From Chloroflexota bacterium (GTDB lineage Bacteria; Chloroflexota; Anaerolineae; 4572-78; J111), in NCBI GenBank assembly GCA_016860845.1, contig BOKF01000005.1, positions 62,001-126,000 on the forward strand: DNA of 64,000 nucleotides, read 5' to 3'. Shown here piece after piece: positions 28,771 to 37,281 of this stretch (the first letter of the stretch is position 1; the number at the start of each line of letters is the position of its first letter). The notes beneath the pieces were generated by a model. It did no database searches and was not told the origin of the DNA. It saw only the letters and a list, made by a program, of their open reading frames with translations. The position numbers and the translations under genes are program-made.

Positions 28771-29571
28771 TCACAGTTCAGCGGGGACAAGCTCATCTTC
28801 TTCAAAAAATGAGGCCCATTCCGTACCTAAAAATTCTCTTTTGAGGTCGTCGTAATTGGCAATCAGGGTTGAGAGTTTTTCCGGGTTCATTTTAAGGTAT
28901 CGAGTGGTAGGCTTGTAGAAAGGAAGGCCCAAGAAATCCGTAATTTTTTCAAACTCAGCATCGGGCTGCCTTACCAGTTCCTCATAATAAACAGTCAGCC
29001 CAGGATGCAACCGAAACTTATCATCAAATTCCTCTTCTAACCCCCTTATTTTTTCGAATCCATCCACTAATTCATCCCTAGTAAATTCGACTTTTCGGCT
29101 TTGGAGGTCTAATAATTGACCTGCGTTAGTTGCTTCCCACTTTTCAGTTTTCCGGCTAATTTTCCTCGAGAGCAGCGTCCGTAAGATATTTCTTCGCCTA
29201 AGATGGATGACGTGAAGCTGCTGCATCTCGATTAATTCCTGCCATAGCCCACTGTTCTTGTCATCGTACGGTTGGTTATAAAAAATTTTGAACCCGGCGG
29301 CTTTTATATAAGGAGGTTGCTTGGAGAAAGTCTTGTTTAGGATTTCCCGATAATCTCTGCCATTCAATCTGAAAAAAATCTCATTTTTTGCATTGATGTT
29401 TGGGTGAGAATTGAGAAATGATATAAGCAGATTCGAGCCAGTTCGTGGTCTGCCCAATACAATGAATTGCTTGTAATTAGCATGCCCAAACACGCGGAAG
29501 GCTTGATACCAGAGAAAGGCAACTGCTTCATCGGGATGTTTAATGGCCTTCTTGAATTTTGTTGTTATCAT
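28771..29571 (-). CDS. Sulfotransferase-family protein
   Basis: The 266-residue protein has the 5'-phosphosulfate loop GRPRTGSNLL near residue 42 and LHVIHLRRRNILRTLLS near 130, where the 3'-phosphate-binding Arg/Ser of PAPS sulfotransferases lie. It probably transfers sulfate from PAPS to a sugar or lipid. The start ATG 29571 has CGAGG 7 bases upstream on the minus strand; an earlier GTG at 29607 lies inside the next gene and lacks such a site. Base use is clearly AT-richer than both flanking genes (many AAT, TTT and ATA codons), which suggests recent acquisition. It is squeezed between sucB and an unrelated oxidoreductase. Confidence 0.8.
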   Translation of the reverse strand: MITTKFKKAIKHPDEAVAFLWYQAFRVFGHANYKQFIVLGRPRTGSNLLISFLNSHPNINAKNEIFFRLNGRDYREILNKTFSKQPPYIKAAGFKIFYNQPYDDKNSGLWQELIEMQQLHVIHLRRRNILRTLLSRKISRKTEKWEATNAGQLLDLQSRKVEFTRDELVDGFEKIRGLEEEFDDKFRLHPGLTVYYEELVRQPDAEFEKITDFLGLPFYKPTTRYLKMNPEKLSTLIANYDDLKREFLGTEWASFFEEDELVPAEL

Positions 29572-29588
29572 TTTTTGCCTCGTATAAG

Positions 29589-30527
29589 CTAAAGGGCTGA
29601 CAGGCACGGCATCACTTCCTGGGCAAACAGCTCAATGCCAGCCGTATTGGGAAAATCAAGGAGGCGGACAATGAGATAAGTCACTCCCAGATCAACAAAG
29701 GCTTGAAGTTGTTCCGCCACCTGGACTGGCGTGCCGATAATCGAATACTCATTGTAGGGTGAAGCAGCGGCAATCCGCTGCGCTTCCGCCTCGGTTTCGG
29801 CTACGGCGATAGCTTCGGCCGACCAGGTTTTGACGATTTCATGAAAATCGCGGCCAACGGCCTCGCAGTGACGGCGCAGTACCTTGAGTTTGTGCGCATA
29901 GTTGTCGTAGCTGCCGCCGGAGATATTCCACCAATCGGCATATTTGGCGACCACCCGCAAGGTCAGTTGTTCGCCGCCGCCGCCGATCAGCAGGGGTGGG
30001 ACGGGCTGGGGACGCGGTTCGCCGTAGGCATTGTTGAGCCGGTAGTAGACGCCCTCAAAGCTGGCCGGGGCTTCGGCCCACAATTTTTTCACAAGCTGCA
30101 CTGCCTCTTCTAATTGGGCGATGCGCACTGCCGGTTCGGGGAAGTCGAAGTTATAAGCCAGATACTCTTCTTCCATCCAGCCGGCGCCAATGCCAAAGAG
30201 AAACCGTCCCCTGGTGAGAAGTTGGAGGTTGGCCGCCGTCTTGGCCAGCAGGCCGGGATTGCGGTAAGATTGACACAGCATGCTGGTTCCAAATTTAAGC
30301 GTGGGGAAGAGGGCGGCAAAGTAAGCGACGGTTGTTAGACATTCCAGGTAAGGCGTGTCATTGGGCTGCCAGTCGGCCCAGGGCAACAGGTGGTCATCCA
30401 TCCAGGCGGAATCAAAGTACGGGTGAATCCGGTCAAGGGTGTGCTTGATTTGGTCAACGAAGGCCGGCCCGCTGCTGCCGTCAACGGGAAACGAGGGCAT
30501 GTGCCAGCCAAACTTCAATTCACTCAT
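29589..30527 (-). CDS. Luciferase-like (LLM class) flavin/F420-dependent oxidoreductase
   Basis: The 312-residue TIM-barrel protein of the bacterial-luciferase superfamily has KFGWHMPSF at the start, FDSAWMDDHLLPW near 38, GTSMLCQSYRNPGLLAKTAANLQLLTRGRFLFGIGAGW (long core near 80-118), and PLLIGGGGEQLTLRVVAKYADWWN near 178. These are the usual features of the F420- or FMN-dependent LLM family. AAGGAG precedes ATG 30527. The substrate cannot be told. The next minus-strand gene begins in its 3' vicinity. Confidence 0.88.
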   Translation of the reverse strand: MSELKFGWHMPSFPVDGSSGPAFVDQIKHTLDRIHPYFDSAWMDDHLLPWADWQPNDTPYLECLTTVAYFAALFPTLKFGTSMLCQSYRNPGLLAKTAANLQLLTRGRFLFGIGAGWMEEEYLAYNFDFPEPAVRIAQLEEAVQLVKKLWAEAPASFEGVYYRLNNAYGEPRPQPVPPLLIGGGGEQLTLRVVAKYADWWNISGGSYDNYAHKLKVLRRHCEAVGRDFHEIVKTWSAEAIAVAETEAEAQRIAAASPYNEYSIIGTPVQVAEQLQAFVDLGVTYLIVRLLDFPNTAGIELFAQEVMPCLSAL

Positions 30528-30541
30528 CGGGTTTGTCTCCT

Positions 30542-30748
30542 TTATTTCTGGATTTTCTTTTTCAACTCTGCCACATCAAGGTACAACTCCACATAGCCGC
30601 AGTTCAGGCAAACTCGCGCCCGACGGGCGGGCGTAACAGCCTTGAACATCCCCGCCTGGTGGTTCGAGATATACTTGACTCCCTCTGATATAGACACAGT
30701 TCCTTCATCCATCTCACCGCGACACTTGGGACAGGTTTGGTTTTCCAT
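30542..30748 (-). CDS. Small zinc-ribbon protein
   Basis: The 68-residue protein has CPKC (residues 6-9) and CLNCGY (48-53) forming one zinc ribbon, with a basic C-terminal helix (AELKKKIQK). CAGGAGA sits just upstream of the ATG. It is 14 bases upstream of the LLM oxidoreductase gene and in the same orientation. Nucleic-acid or protein binding is plausible; no specific function is known. Confidence 0.72.
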   Translation of the reverse strand: MENQTCPKCRGEMDEGTVSISEGVKYISNHQAGMFKAVTPARRARVCLNCGYVELYLDVAELKKKIQK

Positions 30749-30786
30749 CGGTATCTCCTGAGTTATAGGGAAAGTTGTGGATTAGT

Positions 30787-31380
30787 CTATCCTTTGGCCA
30801 ATTCCATTGGAGTAGCCTGGATCAGCAGCGACGGGCCAGGCTTCATTTCTTGCTGAGCGAGCGCCTCAACATACTCAGGGTGAAACTGAAAAGTGCCATC
30901 TCGCAGAATCTCCCGATCCCAGGGATTGAGCAGCAGGGCATCGGTGATTAAGCCAATATAGTCTGCCGCCGGCACGCTCCCCGTGTGGGCATACATCACC
31001 GCGCTCTTGATCTCCTTTGCCCCTAACGCCGCCGCCTTGTCCTTCACCATCGTTATCGTTTCGCCAGAGTCACAAATCTCGTCAACAACCAGCACGCGCC
31101 GGTCTTTGAGCAGGGATGGAGGCTCAACCAACCAGCGTGGCGTACGGTACGTCACCATGTCGTTGACCCGCCTGGAAAGACGCACCGGATAGATTTCGAC
31201 CTGAAGGAGATGCGCCAGGAGCGTGCCCGGATAATAGCCGCCGCGGCCAACGGCCAGAATAATTTCGGGTTGGAAGGGCGACACGGCCTGGGCCAGCGCC
31301 TTGCAAATCCCGTGGAAATCCTCCCACGAGATGGTGTGAATCCCCTGGCGCGAGCTGTAATCGTAAGGATTGTTCGCCAT
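30787..31380 (-). CDS. Phosphoribosyltransferase-family protein
   Basis: The 197-residue type I PRTase-like protein has the PRPP-binding signature VLVVDEICDSGETITMV near residue 105, with Glu in place of the second Asp, and an early IILAVGRGGYYPG loop that fits the purine/xanthine PRTase group. It may salvage a purine base; the long C-terminal part (YIGLITDALLLNPWDREIL) matches such enzymes. I choose ATG 31380 because GGAG precedes it by 6 bases. ATG 31392, which overlaps the upstream stop as TGATG, is a strong alternative. Confidence 0.82.
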   Translation of the reverse strand: MANNPYDYSSRQGIHTISWEDFHGICKALAQAVSPFQPEIILAVGRGGYYPGTLLAHLLQVEIYPVRLSRRVNDMVTYRTPRWLVEPPSLLKDRRVLVVDEICDSGETITMVKDKAAALGAKEIKSAVMYAHTGSVPAADYIGLITDALLLNPWDREILRDGTFQFHPEYVEALAQQEMKPGPSLLIQATPMELAKG

Positions 31381-31391
31381 TTGATGCTCCA

Positions 31392-32402
31392 TCAATCTGG
31401 CACCAGACTGAAAGGATCGGGCATGGCCGGGTCCACGCCCAGGGTATGAGCCATCTGTTCGGTGCTTCGATCTATGACAAATTCGACCCACAAGGGGAAG
31501 TGGTCAGACACTCTAAAAGACATCTGCAGTGGAACCAGTTCCCGATACACGGCTCCGGCGAAGTTGATCACGCCCGCCTTTTCGCCGCTGAGTAAGTCCA
31601 GGTCACCCATGAACCAGGCAATCTGATCGTAGAATTTTGGTTTGGTGGCGTAGGTTGTCTTCAAGTTCAATAACGGGGCGGGCACTATCAGGCCGGTCGA
31701 AATGAAAGCCTGAAACAAAGGATTATCCCCGCGATCATCAATATTGAAATCTCCCAGAACGATCAGGTTGCGCTCTTCACCCCCACTTTTGGCCCGGTCT
31801 CGCAGCACGGCGGCAGTGTACTGGGCCAGGGCCTGGATTTCTCCTACCCGGCCTTCCGGCGTGTCACCATACTTGATATGCGCCGTCAGGAGGGCAAATC
31901 GCTCCTGGCCCGCCTGAAAACCGACGACATAGGGCGTGCGGTCGAATTGCTGCACCGGGTCTCCGGCGGCGGTAGGGGGAAGCACAATCTCTCCGGCCAG
32001 ACCCGACGGCTGCACCCGCCGCTTGTCATAGATGAACGTCAATCTCTCGCTGTTACCCTTGGGGCCGGCGCAAACATCGCTCAGGATCAACCCCCACGGC
32101 GGCCCCAGAAACTCTTCCAATAACAGCCGCAGCCCCGATGTATCCCACTTGACTTCCTGAACGGCGATAACGTCAAAACATTTCACGATTTCGGCGATAT
32201 AGGCCATAGCCCGCAAATTGCGCTTGGGGCTGCCGGGATTCTCCTCCCACTGCCCGTAGACTTGTCCAAACCCCCTGATATTCCAGGTGCCAATCAGCAG
32301 GTTCCCATCAGCCCGTTTAGCAGGTAAGTGCGACTGCTCGATGCGCCGCCGCAGCCGGACAATATCTTCAACGACCCCACGAGGATAATCGGTATAATTC
32401 AT
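31392..32402 (-). CDS. Endonuclease/exonuclease/phosphatase-family protein
   Basis: The 336-residue DNase I-like fold protein has LLIGTWNIRGFG near residue 35, VIAVQEVKWD near 82, ILTAHIKYGDT near 178, LIVLGDFNIDDRGDN near 215 and SDHFPLWVEF near 300. Together these supply the Asn, Glu, His, Asp/Asn and Asp-His catalytic set. It may be a nuclease or a phosphodiesterase; no signal peptide is visible, so it acts in the cytoplasm. Its stop codon overlaps a possible start of the PRTase gene, suggesting coupling. Confidence 0.87.
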   Translation of the reverse strand: MNYTDYPRGVVEDIVRLRRRIEQSHLPAKRADGNLLIGTWNIRGFGQVYGQWEENPGSPKRNLRAMAYIAEIVKCFDVIAVQEVKWDTSGLRLLLEEFLGPPWGLILSDVCAGPKGNSERLTFIYDKRRVQPSGLAGEIVLPPTAAGDPVQQFDRTPYVVGFQAGQERFALLTAHIKYGDTPEGRVGEIQALAQYTAAVLRDRAKSGGEERNLIVLGDFNIDDRGDNPLFQAFISTGLIVPAPLLNLKTTYATKPKFYDQIAWFMGDLDLLSGEKAGVINFAGAVYRELVPLQMSFRVSDHFPLWVEFVIDRSTEQMAHTLGVDPAMPDPFSLVPD

Positions 32403-32492
32403 CTTTCAACCCCCGGTCATTTATAAATAATTCTCCTGGATACTATTCAGTTGGTATCCCATTGTATCACAACTTTTCCGCCCCTGACAATT

Positions 32493-32520
32493 TCAAAAAA
32501 AGCCACCCTGCGGGGTGGCT
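32493..32520 (-). terminator. Rho-independent terminator for the CotH operon
   Basis: AGCCACCC-TGCG-GGGTGGCT (32501-32520) is a perfect 8-bp hairpin. On the minus strand it is followed by a run of six T. It lies about 95 bases downstream of the CotH stop. The rest of 32403-32613 shows no gene. Confidence 0.85.
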
Positions 32521-32613
32521 CCTGTGTTACGCCTACTCAGCTTCGCTGAGCATTTTCTCAGCCGTTCTGGCTATTAGCTTTTCCAATTCACGAGCGCTGG
32601 TATCAATCAAATT

Positions 32614-35583
32614 TCACGGGTTTGTGAACCATGCCTTATAGAAAATTTCGTAAGACTCATCCGGTCCCGGCCATCCGTTGGGGTTGGTACTGGCTCGCCA
32701 ATTGGCCGGGTCATTGGGGTCTTGCCCCTCATCAACAATTACCAAAGAATCGCCCCAACCATCTGCGCTAACCGGCCAGCCGTTCTCATCATCATACTTT
32801 AGCGAGACTATGATCTGGCCGTGAGCATCTTTCAGGCTGATTGTTTCACCTTTATTTGAGAACTGTCCCTCGTAGACCCCCCCAATGGGGACGCCGGGAT
32901 ACCTTCGGGCAAAAGCCGCCGGATTGCGAACTAACACAAGCGGTTGATGGGGAGCGAGCGGTGCAGCGTTTGGCGGGAAGGTAAAGCGAATCCCTTCGGT
33001 GAAGGATAGACGCGAGAGATTCAGCTCAATTGAGCCAATATTCTTCAGTTCGATAAACTCATAATCGTCGCCGCCGATTGGGTTGTACATGATTTCGGTA
33101 ATTTGCAGGCGGCTATTGATCTCATCTTCTATCGTGAAGCTGGCTTCGTGGAGCGCACTCCAGACACCGCCCCTGAAGATGCGAGCCTTAAGATGAGTGG
33201 CGCCGGCCAGAACGAGCGGCGCCCGGTAGATACTTGCCGCAGGCGCAATAGCGCCGGTCACAGGTTGTCTGGGGTCAGAACCGTCGGTGGTGTAAAAAAT
33301 TGCTCCCTGCCCCGGAGAGACGCCGGTCATTGTCAGGGTGAAGCCGGGAGCAATCTGGCCGCCTGGCTGGCTGAAGGCTGGCGGATCAATCTTGGGATAG
33401 TAGCCTGCCTCGCGGGCCAGGGCAATCAACTTGGCCGCGTTGCCCTCCATCTGCCTCAAAACGTCGTCTCTGGCTTTAAACCAATCCTCCTGGGTCAATG
33501 GCGTCTCGAAGCGGGTGTCACCCCAGCGAGCGGATTCGCCCACAATGGCCTGTTCAATCTCTTGATTGAGGCTCAGCCAGCGGGCCTGGGAGTTGGCGTC
33601 GGCGAGAGGCCCATCATTAAACAAATGCCGGTACATCCGGTCAGCCAGCTCTACCCTGAAATCAGGGTTTTTCAGCAGGGCCTTAAAGAGTGGTTTGACC
33701 AGGTTAGGCTGCCCTTCATAGTCATCATATTCCATATAAATTTCTGCACCCTCAAACCAGGTCCGTTCCCCATCCCAGACAAAATATCTCACTGGACCGG
33801 CGGGATTTTGCACCGCCGCAAACCAGTTATTAAACCCCCAATCGAGATTGCCGCTGTACCAGTTCAAGATGAGATAATCAATGAAGTGAGGGATGTCAAG
33901 ATAAGTCTGGATAGCGGCATATTTTTCGGGGTCTTCTAAGTGGCCTTCACCGGTCAGTTGATGGAGGGCTTTAAATCGCTCGCTGGAATTGCTAACCGTC
34001 GTATCGTGGTCAACAACCTGCCAATCCTCTTGCTCGCCGCCAAAGTAGGCCGACATAAACGCTTCGTCCGGCCTTTCGACGATGTTGTACAAGCCCCAAT
34101 ACAACCCATTCAGGTAGAGATGGACAAATGTGCCCCGCGCCCCAAAACCGGATACGGCCAGTTGCGAGGCGCGCAGCCATTCGTCGCGGGTGTAGGTCGT
34201 CAGCCTGAGATCCTCCGGCCATTTGGGAAAGCCGGCGTAACTTCGATTGACCCCGCTGCGCAGGATGAGGGTATCAAATTCGCCAACCGGAGCGCCAGGA
34301 AAGAGGGGATAGTGGAGCTTGGCCGCCCCATACTCACTTCTGAAAAAAAGCCGCAACGGGTGTTTGGGAATATTCTCCGACCGGCCCAACTCGCCGTGCA
34401 TTCTCAAGCCGGCGTTGATTTGAAAGCCCGGCTGGTTGTTATGGGCATCCATGAACTCGACCGAGACTGGACGCTCCCAGGCCCGACCTTTACGCCGGGG
34501 ATTGGCGTAGAGGTCGTGAAAGCTTTGCCGATCAGTTACCAGGGACAGGGTCGGAATGGCCTGGAACGATTCCTCGATAATACTTCGATAGCGAGGATCG
34601 TTGACCACTTCCGGGTCCATTTCGTAATCGGCCAACACAGGAGAGCCTTCGTAGCCGCCCCACGTTCTGGGAAAGTCGGCGGGATTTTTGGGCTGCGCCA
34701 GGACATCGTCCAGAAAAATGTAGCTGTGGGTATCAACAGGTGAGGCTTTGAAATTTGGCTTGAAAGCGGCAGCGCGGAGCAAAGTGGTCGTCTTGATTGT
34801 AATGGGCGCTGTATAGACAGCCCCGCGAGTCTCGGTCGGTTCACTGCCGTCAGTCGTGTAGCGAATGGTTGCGCCAAGCGTTAACGTAGCCAGCTCCAGG
34901 GTAAAAGGCGCTTCGTAATAACCCCGCTCAACGCTAAATGTGACCGGGCTGGCCAGGCCAGCCCACTCTGAGGCTTCGTCGTTGGGTTGGCCGGGCGTGG
35001 GGGTCTGGAAATAAGCGTAAGCCAGTTTCTCAGCGGCGGGGTGACGGGCGCGGCCGTACGACATATCGTCAAGCTGCTCAGGAAACTCCTGGCCCAACCC
35101 CCCTTCCGGTTGAGCGGCGGCAGCCGACCCGGCCACATCCATAAATTGATCTTCAAAAATATTGTAAAGCCCCAAAAACTCCCCTTCCTGATTAAGCTTA
35201 AAGTTGGTATGCAGTTCCGAGCCAGGCTGTGGCGAGGTGCGATCTTTGCCGGAGGCAAAGACCAGCAGATAAGCGTGGCTGTTCAGCGTGATTTCAGGGA
35301 GAGGCCATTTTTCCGGTTGAGCGGGATCGTCGGTCAATGACCAACCGGCCAGATTGATGGCTTGTTCCCCCTGGTTGTAGAGTTCAATCCAATCGGAACG
35401 GTCGCCATCCTCGTCGGTGAGACCCGTTTGATTGGCAGCCATGAACTCATTAATGATCAGGCCACCGGAACTCTCCCGGAGCGCAGGGAGAGATAGGGCC
35501 TGCGGTATGTTGAGCAAAAGGCCCGCAAAAAGAACTCCCCAAAAAAATATTCGCCGTCCGTGGGTCGCGTCGCGGATTGGCAT
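32614..35583 (-). CDS. Secreted CotH-kinase-like protein with lamin-tail domains
   Basis: The 989-residue protein has a signal peptide (RRIFFWGVLFAGLLLNIPQALS), then a lamin-tail domain (LIINEFMAANQTGLTDEDGDRSDWIELYN). A chitobiase-C-like repeat (FSVERGYYEAPFTLEL...IRYTTDGSEPT) is followed by a CotH kinase-like region (about 320-690, with RMHGELGR, GLYNIVERPDEAF and YFVWDGERTWF). A second chitobiase-like unit and a second lamin-tail domain (LQITEIMYNPIGGDDYEFIELKN) close it. CotH relatives act as atypical protein kinases. ATG 35583 overlaps the upstream stop as TAATG, so translation is coupled; the longer frame from 35691 is rejected. Confidence 0.88.
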   Translation of the reverse strand: MPIRDATHGRRIFFWGVLFAGLLLNIPQALSLPALRESSGGLIINEFMAANQTGLTDEDGDRSDWIELYNQGEQAINLAGWSLTDDPAQPEKWPLPEITLNSHAYLLVFASGKDRTSPQPGSELHTNFKLNQEGEFLGLYNIFEDQFMDVAGSAAAAQPEGGLGQEFPEQLDDMSYGRARHPAAEKLAYAYFQTPTPGQPNDEASEWAGLASPVTFSVERGYYEAPFTLELATLTLGATIRYTTDGSEPTETRGAVYTAPITIKTTTLLRAAAFKPNFKASPVDTHSYIFLDDVLAQPKNPADFPRTWGGYEGSPVLADYEMDPEVVNDPRYRSIIEESFQAIPTLSLVTDRQSFHDLYANPRRKGRAWERPVSVEFMDAHNNQPGFQINAGLRMHGELGRSENIPKHPLRLFFRSEYGAAKLHYPLFPGAPVGEFDTLILRSGVNRSYAGFPKWPEDLRLTTYTRDEWLRASQLAVSGFGARGTFVHLYLNGLYWGLYNIVERPDEAFMSAYFGGEQEDWQVVDHDTTVSNSSERFKALHQLTGEGHLEDPEKYAAIQTYLDIPHFIDYLILNWYSGNLDWGFNNWFAAVQNPAGPVRYFVWDGERTWFEGAEIYMEYDDYEGQPNLVKPLFKALLKNPDFRVELADRMYRHLFNDGPLADANSQARWLSLNQEIEQAIVGESARWGDTRFETPLTQEDWFKARDDVLRQMEGNAAKLIALAREAGYYPKIDPPAFSQPGGQIAPGFTLTMTGVSPGQGAIFYTTDGSDPRQPVTGAIAPAASIYRAPLVLAGATHLKARIFRGGVWSALHEASFTIEDEINSRLQITEIMYNPIGGDDYEFIELKNIGSIELNLSRLSFTEGIRFTFPPNAAPLAPHQPLVLVRNPAAFARRYPGVPIGGVYEGQFSNKGETISLKDAHGQIIVSLKYDDENGWPVSADGWGDSLVIVDEGQDPNDPANWRASTNPNGWPGPDESYEIFYKAWFTNP

Positions 35584-37157
35584 TAACGCAGCACCCCGAT
35601 GCGGCTGAAAGACCAATCGGGGCCGACCGGGGCTTTGGGAATAATTTCTATCTGGTCCGAACCATCGCCCTTCATTTTCCAGATACTCCAACCGCTGCTC
35701 CGCGTGCTGCGGAAAACAAGGTCGCCGTTGGGCAAATAGGCGGGCAGAGTGTCGTGGCCGGGCGCGTCGGTCAGGCGCTGCAGGTTACTGCCATCTATAT
35801 TCACGGTGTAAATATCCGTGCTGCCGCCGCTGTCACGGCTGAAAGCAATGGTCTGGCCGTCCGGCGACCAGGTGGGGAAGGAGTCGCTGCCGCCCGTAGT
35901 GATACGGGTATGCCCGGAGTCGGTGCGATTGGAAATCCAGATGCCCGTTTGGTTGTTGCGGCCGGAGCGATAGACAATTTTTTGGCTGTCCGGCGACCAG
36001 TCAGCCTGCTCGCCGATGATTTCGTAGCGGAACTGCTGGTTGGCTGCGGTGCCCAGGAAATAAATCCGGCGGCCCCCGCCGCGATCCCCATCGTAGGCAA
36101 TCATGCTCCCATCCGGGGCAACGTTGGCCCAACGGGCCGTGCCGTCATTCCAGCCGTGCCCCTGATAGAGTTGGATTTGACTGGCGCTGGCCGGCAGAGA
36201 GGTCGCCGTCAGGCGCATAATGCCGTTCGTCACGCCCGACTGCGGATAGAGCTGATCAATGCCCTCTTCCCCATAGACGAAAATATAACGGCTGTCCAGC
36301 GACCAGGAAGGCCCGGCCGCCCGCCCCAGGATGAACTGCTCCTGGCTGCCGTTGGTGTCGTTCAGGTACAGGTCATGCTTTTCGCCGTTCCACTTGGGGT
36401 AGACCAGGAGATAAGTTTGGGGCAGATCGGCCAGGTCAGGCACATCCGCCGCCAGGGAGTCGTCGTTACCTTCGATGGTAAAGCTGCCGGCAGTAAGCAA
36501 CTCATCGTTAATGTAAAATTCCAAAGCCCACTCACCCGGCGGTAAAGGTTCGTCGCCCGTTTCAATGAGGTAATCATAAGTTCCGTTCACTCCTTCCAGC
36601 CAGGGTTGGCTGGTCCGGGAGACTTCGCTGCCGTTGTGATACCAGACCTGGGTCCAGGTGTGATCGGGGGTGAGATTGGCGTATTCAAAGACCGCGTGAA
36701 GCCGTGTTGTGCCTTTAGCAAACGAGAAATCCGACTCAACCGGCTCGCCTGTTTCAGCCAGTTCCGTGGCAAAGGTCAGCGGACTCATTTCGGGCGGGCC
36801 GCCGGTAACTTCGGCCCCTTCTGGCTCTGGCTCGTCTGCCAGGAATCCATCCTGCTGAGAATCCGCGGCTTCCGGCGAAACCGCTCCACTGTCACCCAGC
36901 ATGTCTATCAGGAAGCCGCCCTGCTGGGATTCCTCTGCCCCGGTCGAATCTGCCGTATCCTCATCAGCCGGAGCGGTCAAGGCGCTTCGCACAAAAAAGA
37001 TACTACTGCCCACAAGGAGAAAGGCGCAGAATAAGACCACGCAGCCAATCCCACCGATCCATAAAACTGGCCTGCTTTTTGAGCTTTGTTTGGGCAGCAC
37101 CGTCCCTGGATTAGGGGTAGTTGGATCGGACAAAACGGCTGGGTTATTATCACTCAT
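35583..37157 (-). CDS. Membrane-anchored TolB-like beta-propeller protein
   Basis: The 524-residue protein has a cytoplasmic N-terminal tail, one membrane helix (about 32-55, WIGGIGCVVLFCAFLLVGSS), an acidic linker, an immunoglobulin-like segment, and a TolB-type propeller (about 265-520). The propeller repeats W/FSPDGxxIAFxSxRxGxxDIY units such as PTWSPDGQTIAFSRDSGG and SRYIFVYGEEG. GGGAGG precedes ATG 37157. It is coupled to the CotH gene and lies downstream of the sigma/anti-sigma-like pair. It probably binds or senses at the outer face of the membrane. Confidence 0.83.
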   Translation of the reverse strand: MSDNNPAVLSDPTTPNPGTVLPKQSSKSRPVLWIGGIGCVVLFCAFLLVGSSIFFVRSALTAPADEDTADSTGAEESQQGGFLIDMLGDSGAVSPEAADSQQDGFLADEPEPEGAEVTGGPPEMSPLTFATELAETGEPVESDFSFAKGTTRLHAVFEYANLTPDHTWTQVWYHNGSEVSRTSQPWLEGVNGTYDYLIETGDEPLPPGEWALEFYINDELLTAGSFTIEGNDDSLAADVPDLADLPQTYLLVYPKWNGEKHDLYLNDTNGSQEQFILGRAAGPSWSLDSRYIFVYGEEGIDQLYPQSGVTNGIMRLTATSLPASASQIQLYQGHGWNDGTARWANVAPDGSMIAYDGDRGGGRRIYFLGTAANQQFRYEIIGEQADWSPDSQKIVYRSGRNNQTGIWISNRTDSGHTRITTGGSDSFPTWSPDGQTIAFSRDSGGSTDIYTVNIDGSNLQRLTDAPGHDTLPAYLPNGDLVFRSTRSSGWSIWKMKGDGSDQIEIIPKAPVGPDWSFSRIGVLR

Positions 37158-37203
37158 TTGACCTCCCTTTTAAAGACAAGCCTGACGATTTACTAAAATG
37201 ACC

Positions 37204-37233
37204 AACTACCCACAAGACCGCCTGTGGGTAGTT
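37204..37233 (-). terminator. Hairpin downstream of the anti-sigma-like gene
   Basis: AACTACCCACA (37204-37214) is the exact reverse complement of TGTGGGTAGTT (37223-37233), with an 8-base loop. On the minus strand GGTCATTTTA follows. It probably ends the sigma/anti-sigma transcript before the propeller gene. Confidence 0.65.
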
Positions 37234-37281
37234 GCTGATTATCGGCGAGAGATTAGCTGCGGGCACTGTACTGGCGCGTGC

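Noticed and set aside
35577..36545. 322-codon plus-strand frame opposite the TolB-like gene
   Set aside because: The minus-strand gene has a ribosome site, membrane helix and repeated propeller units; the plus frame has none of these.
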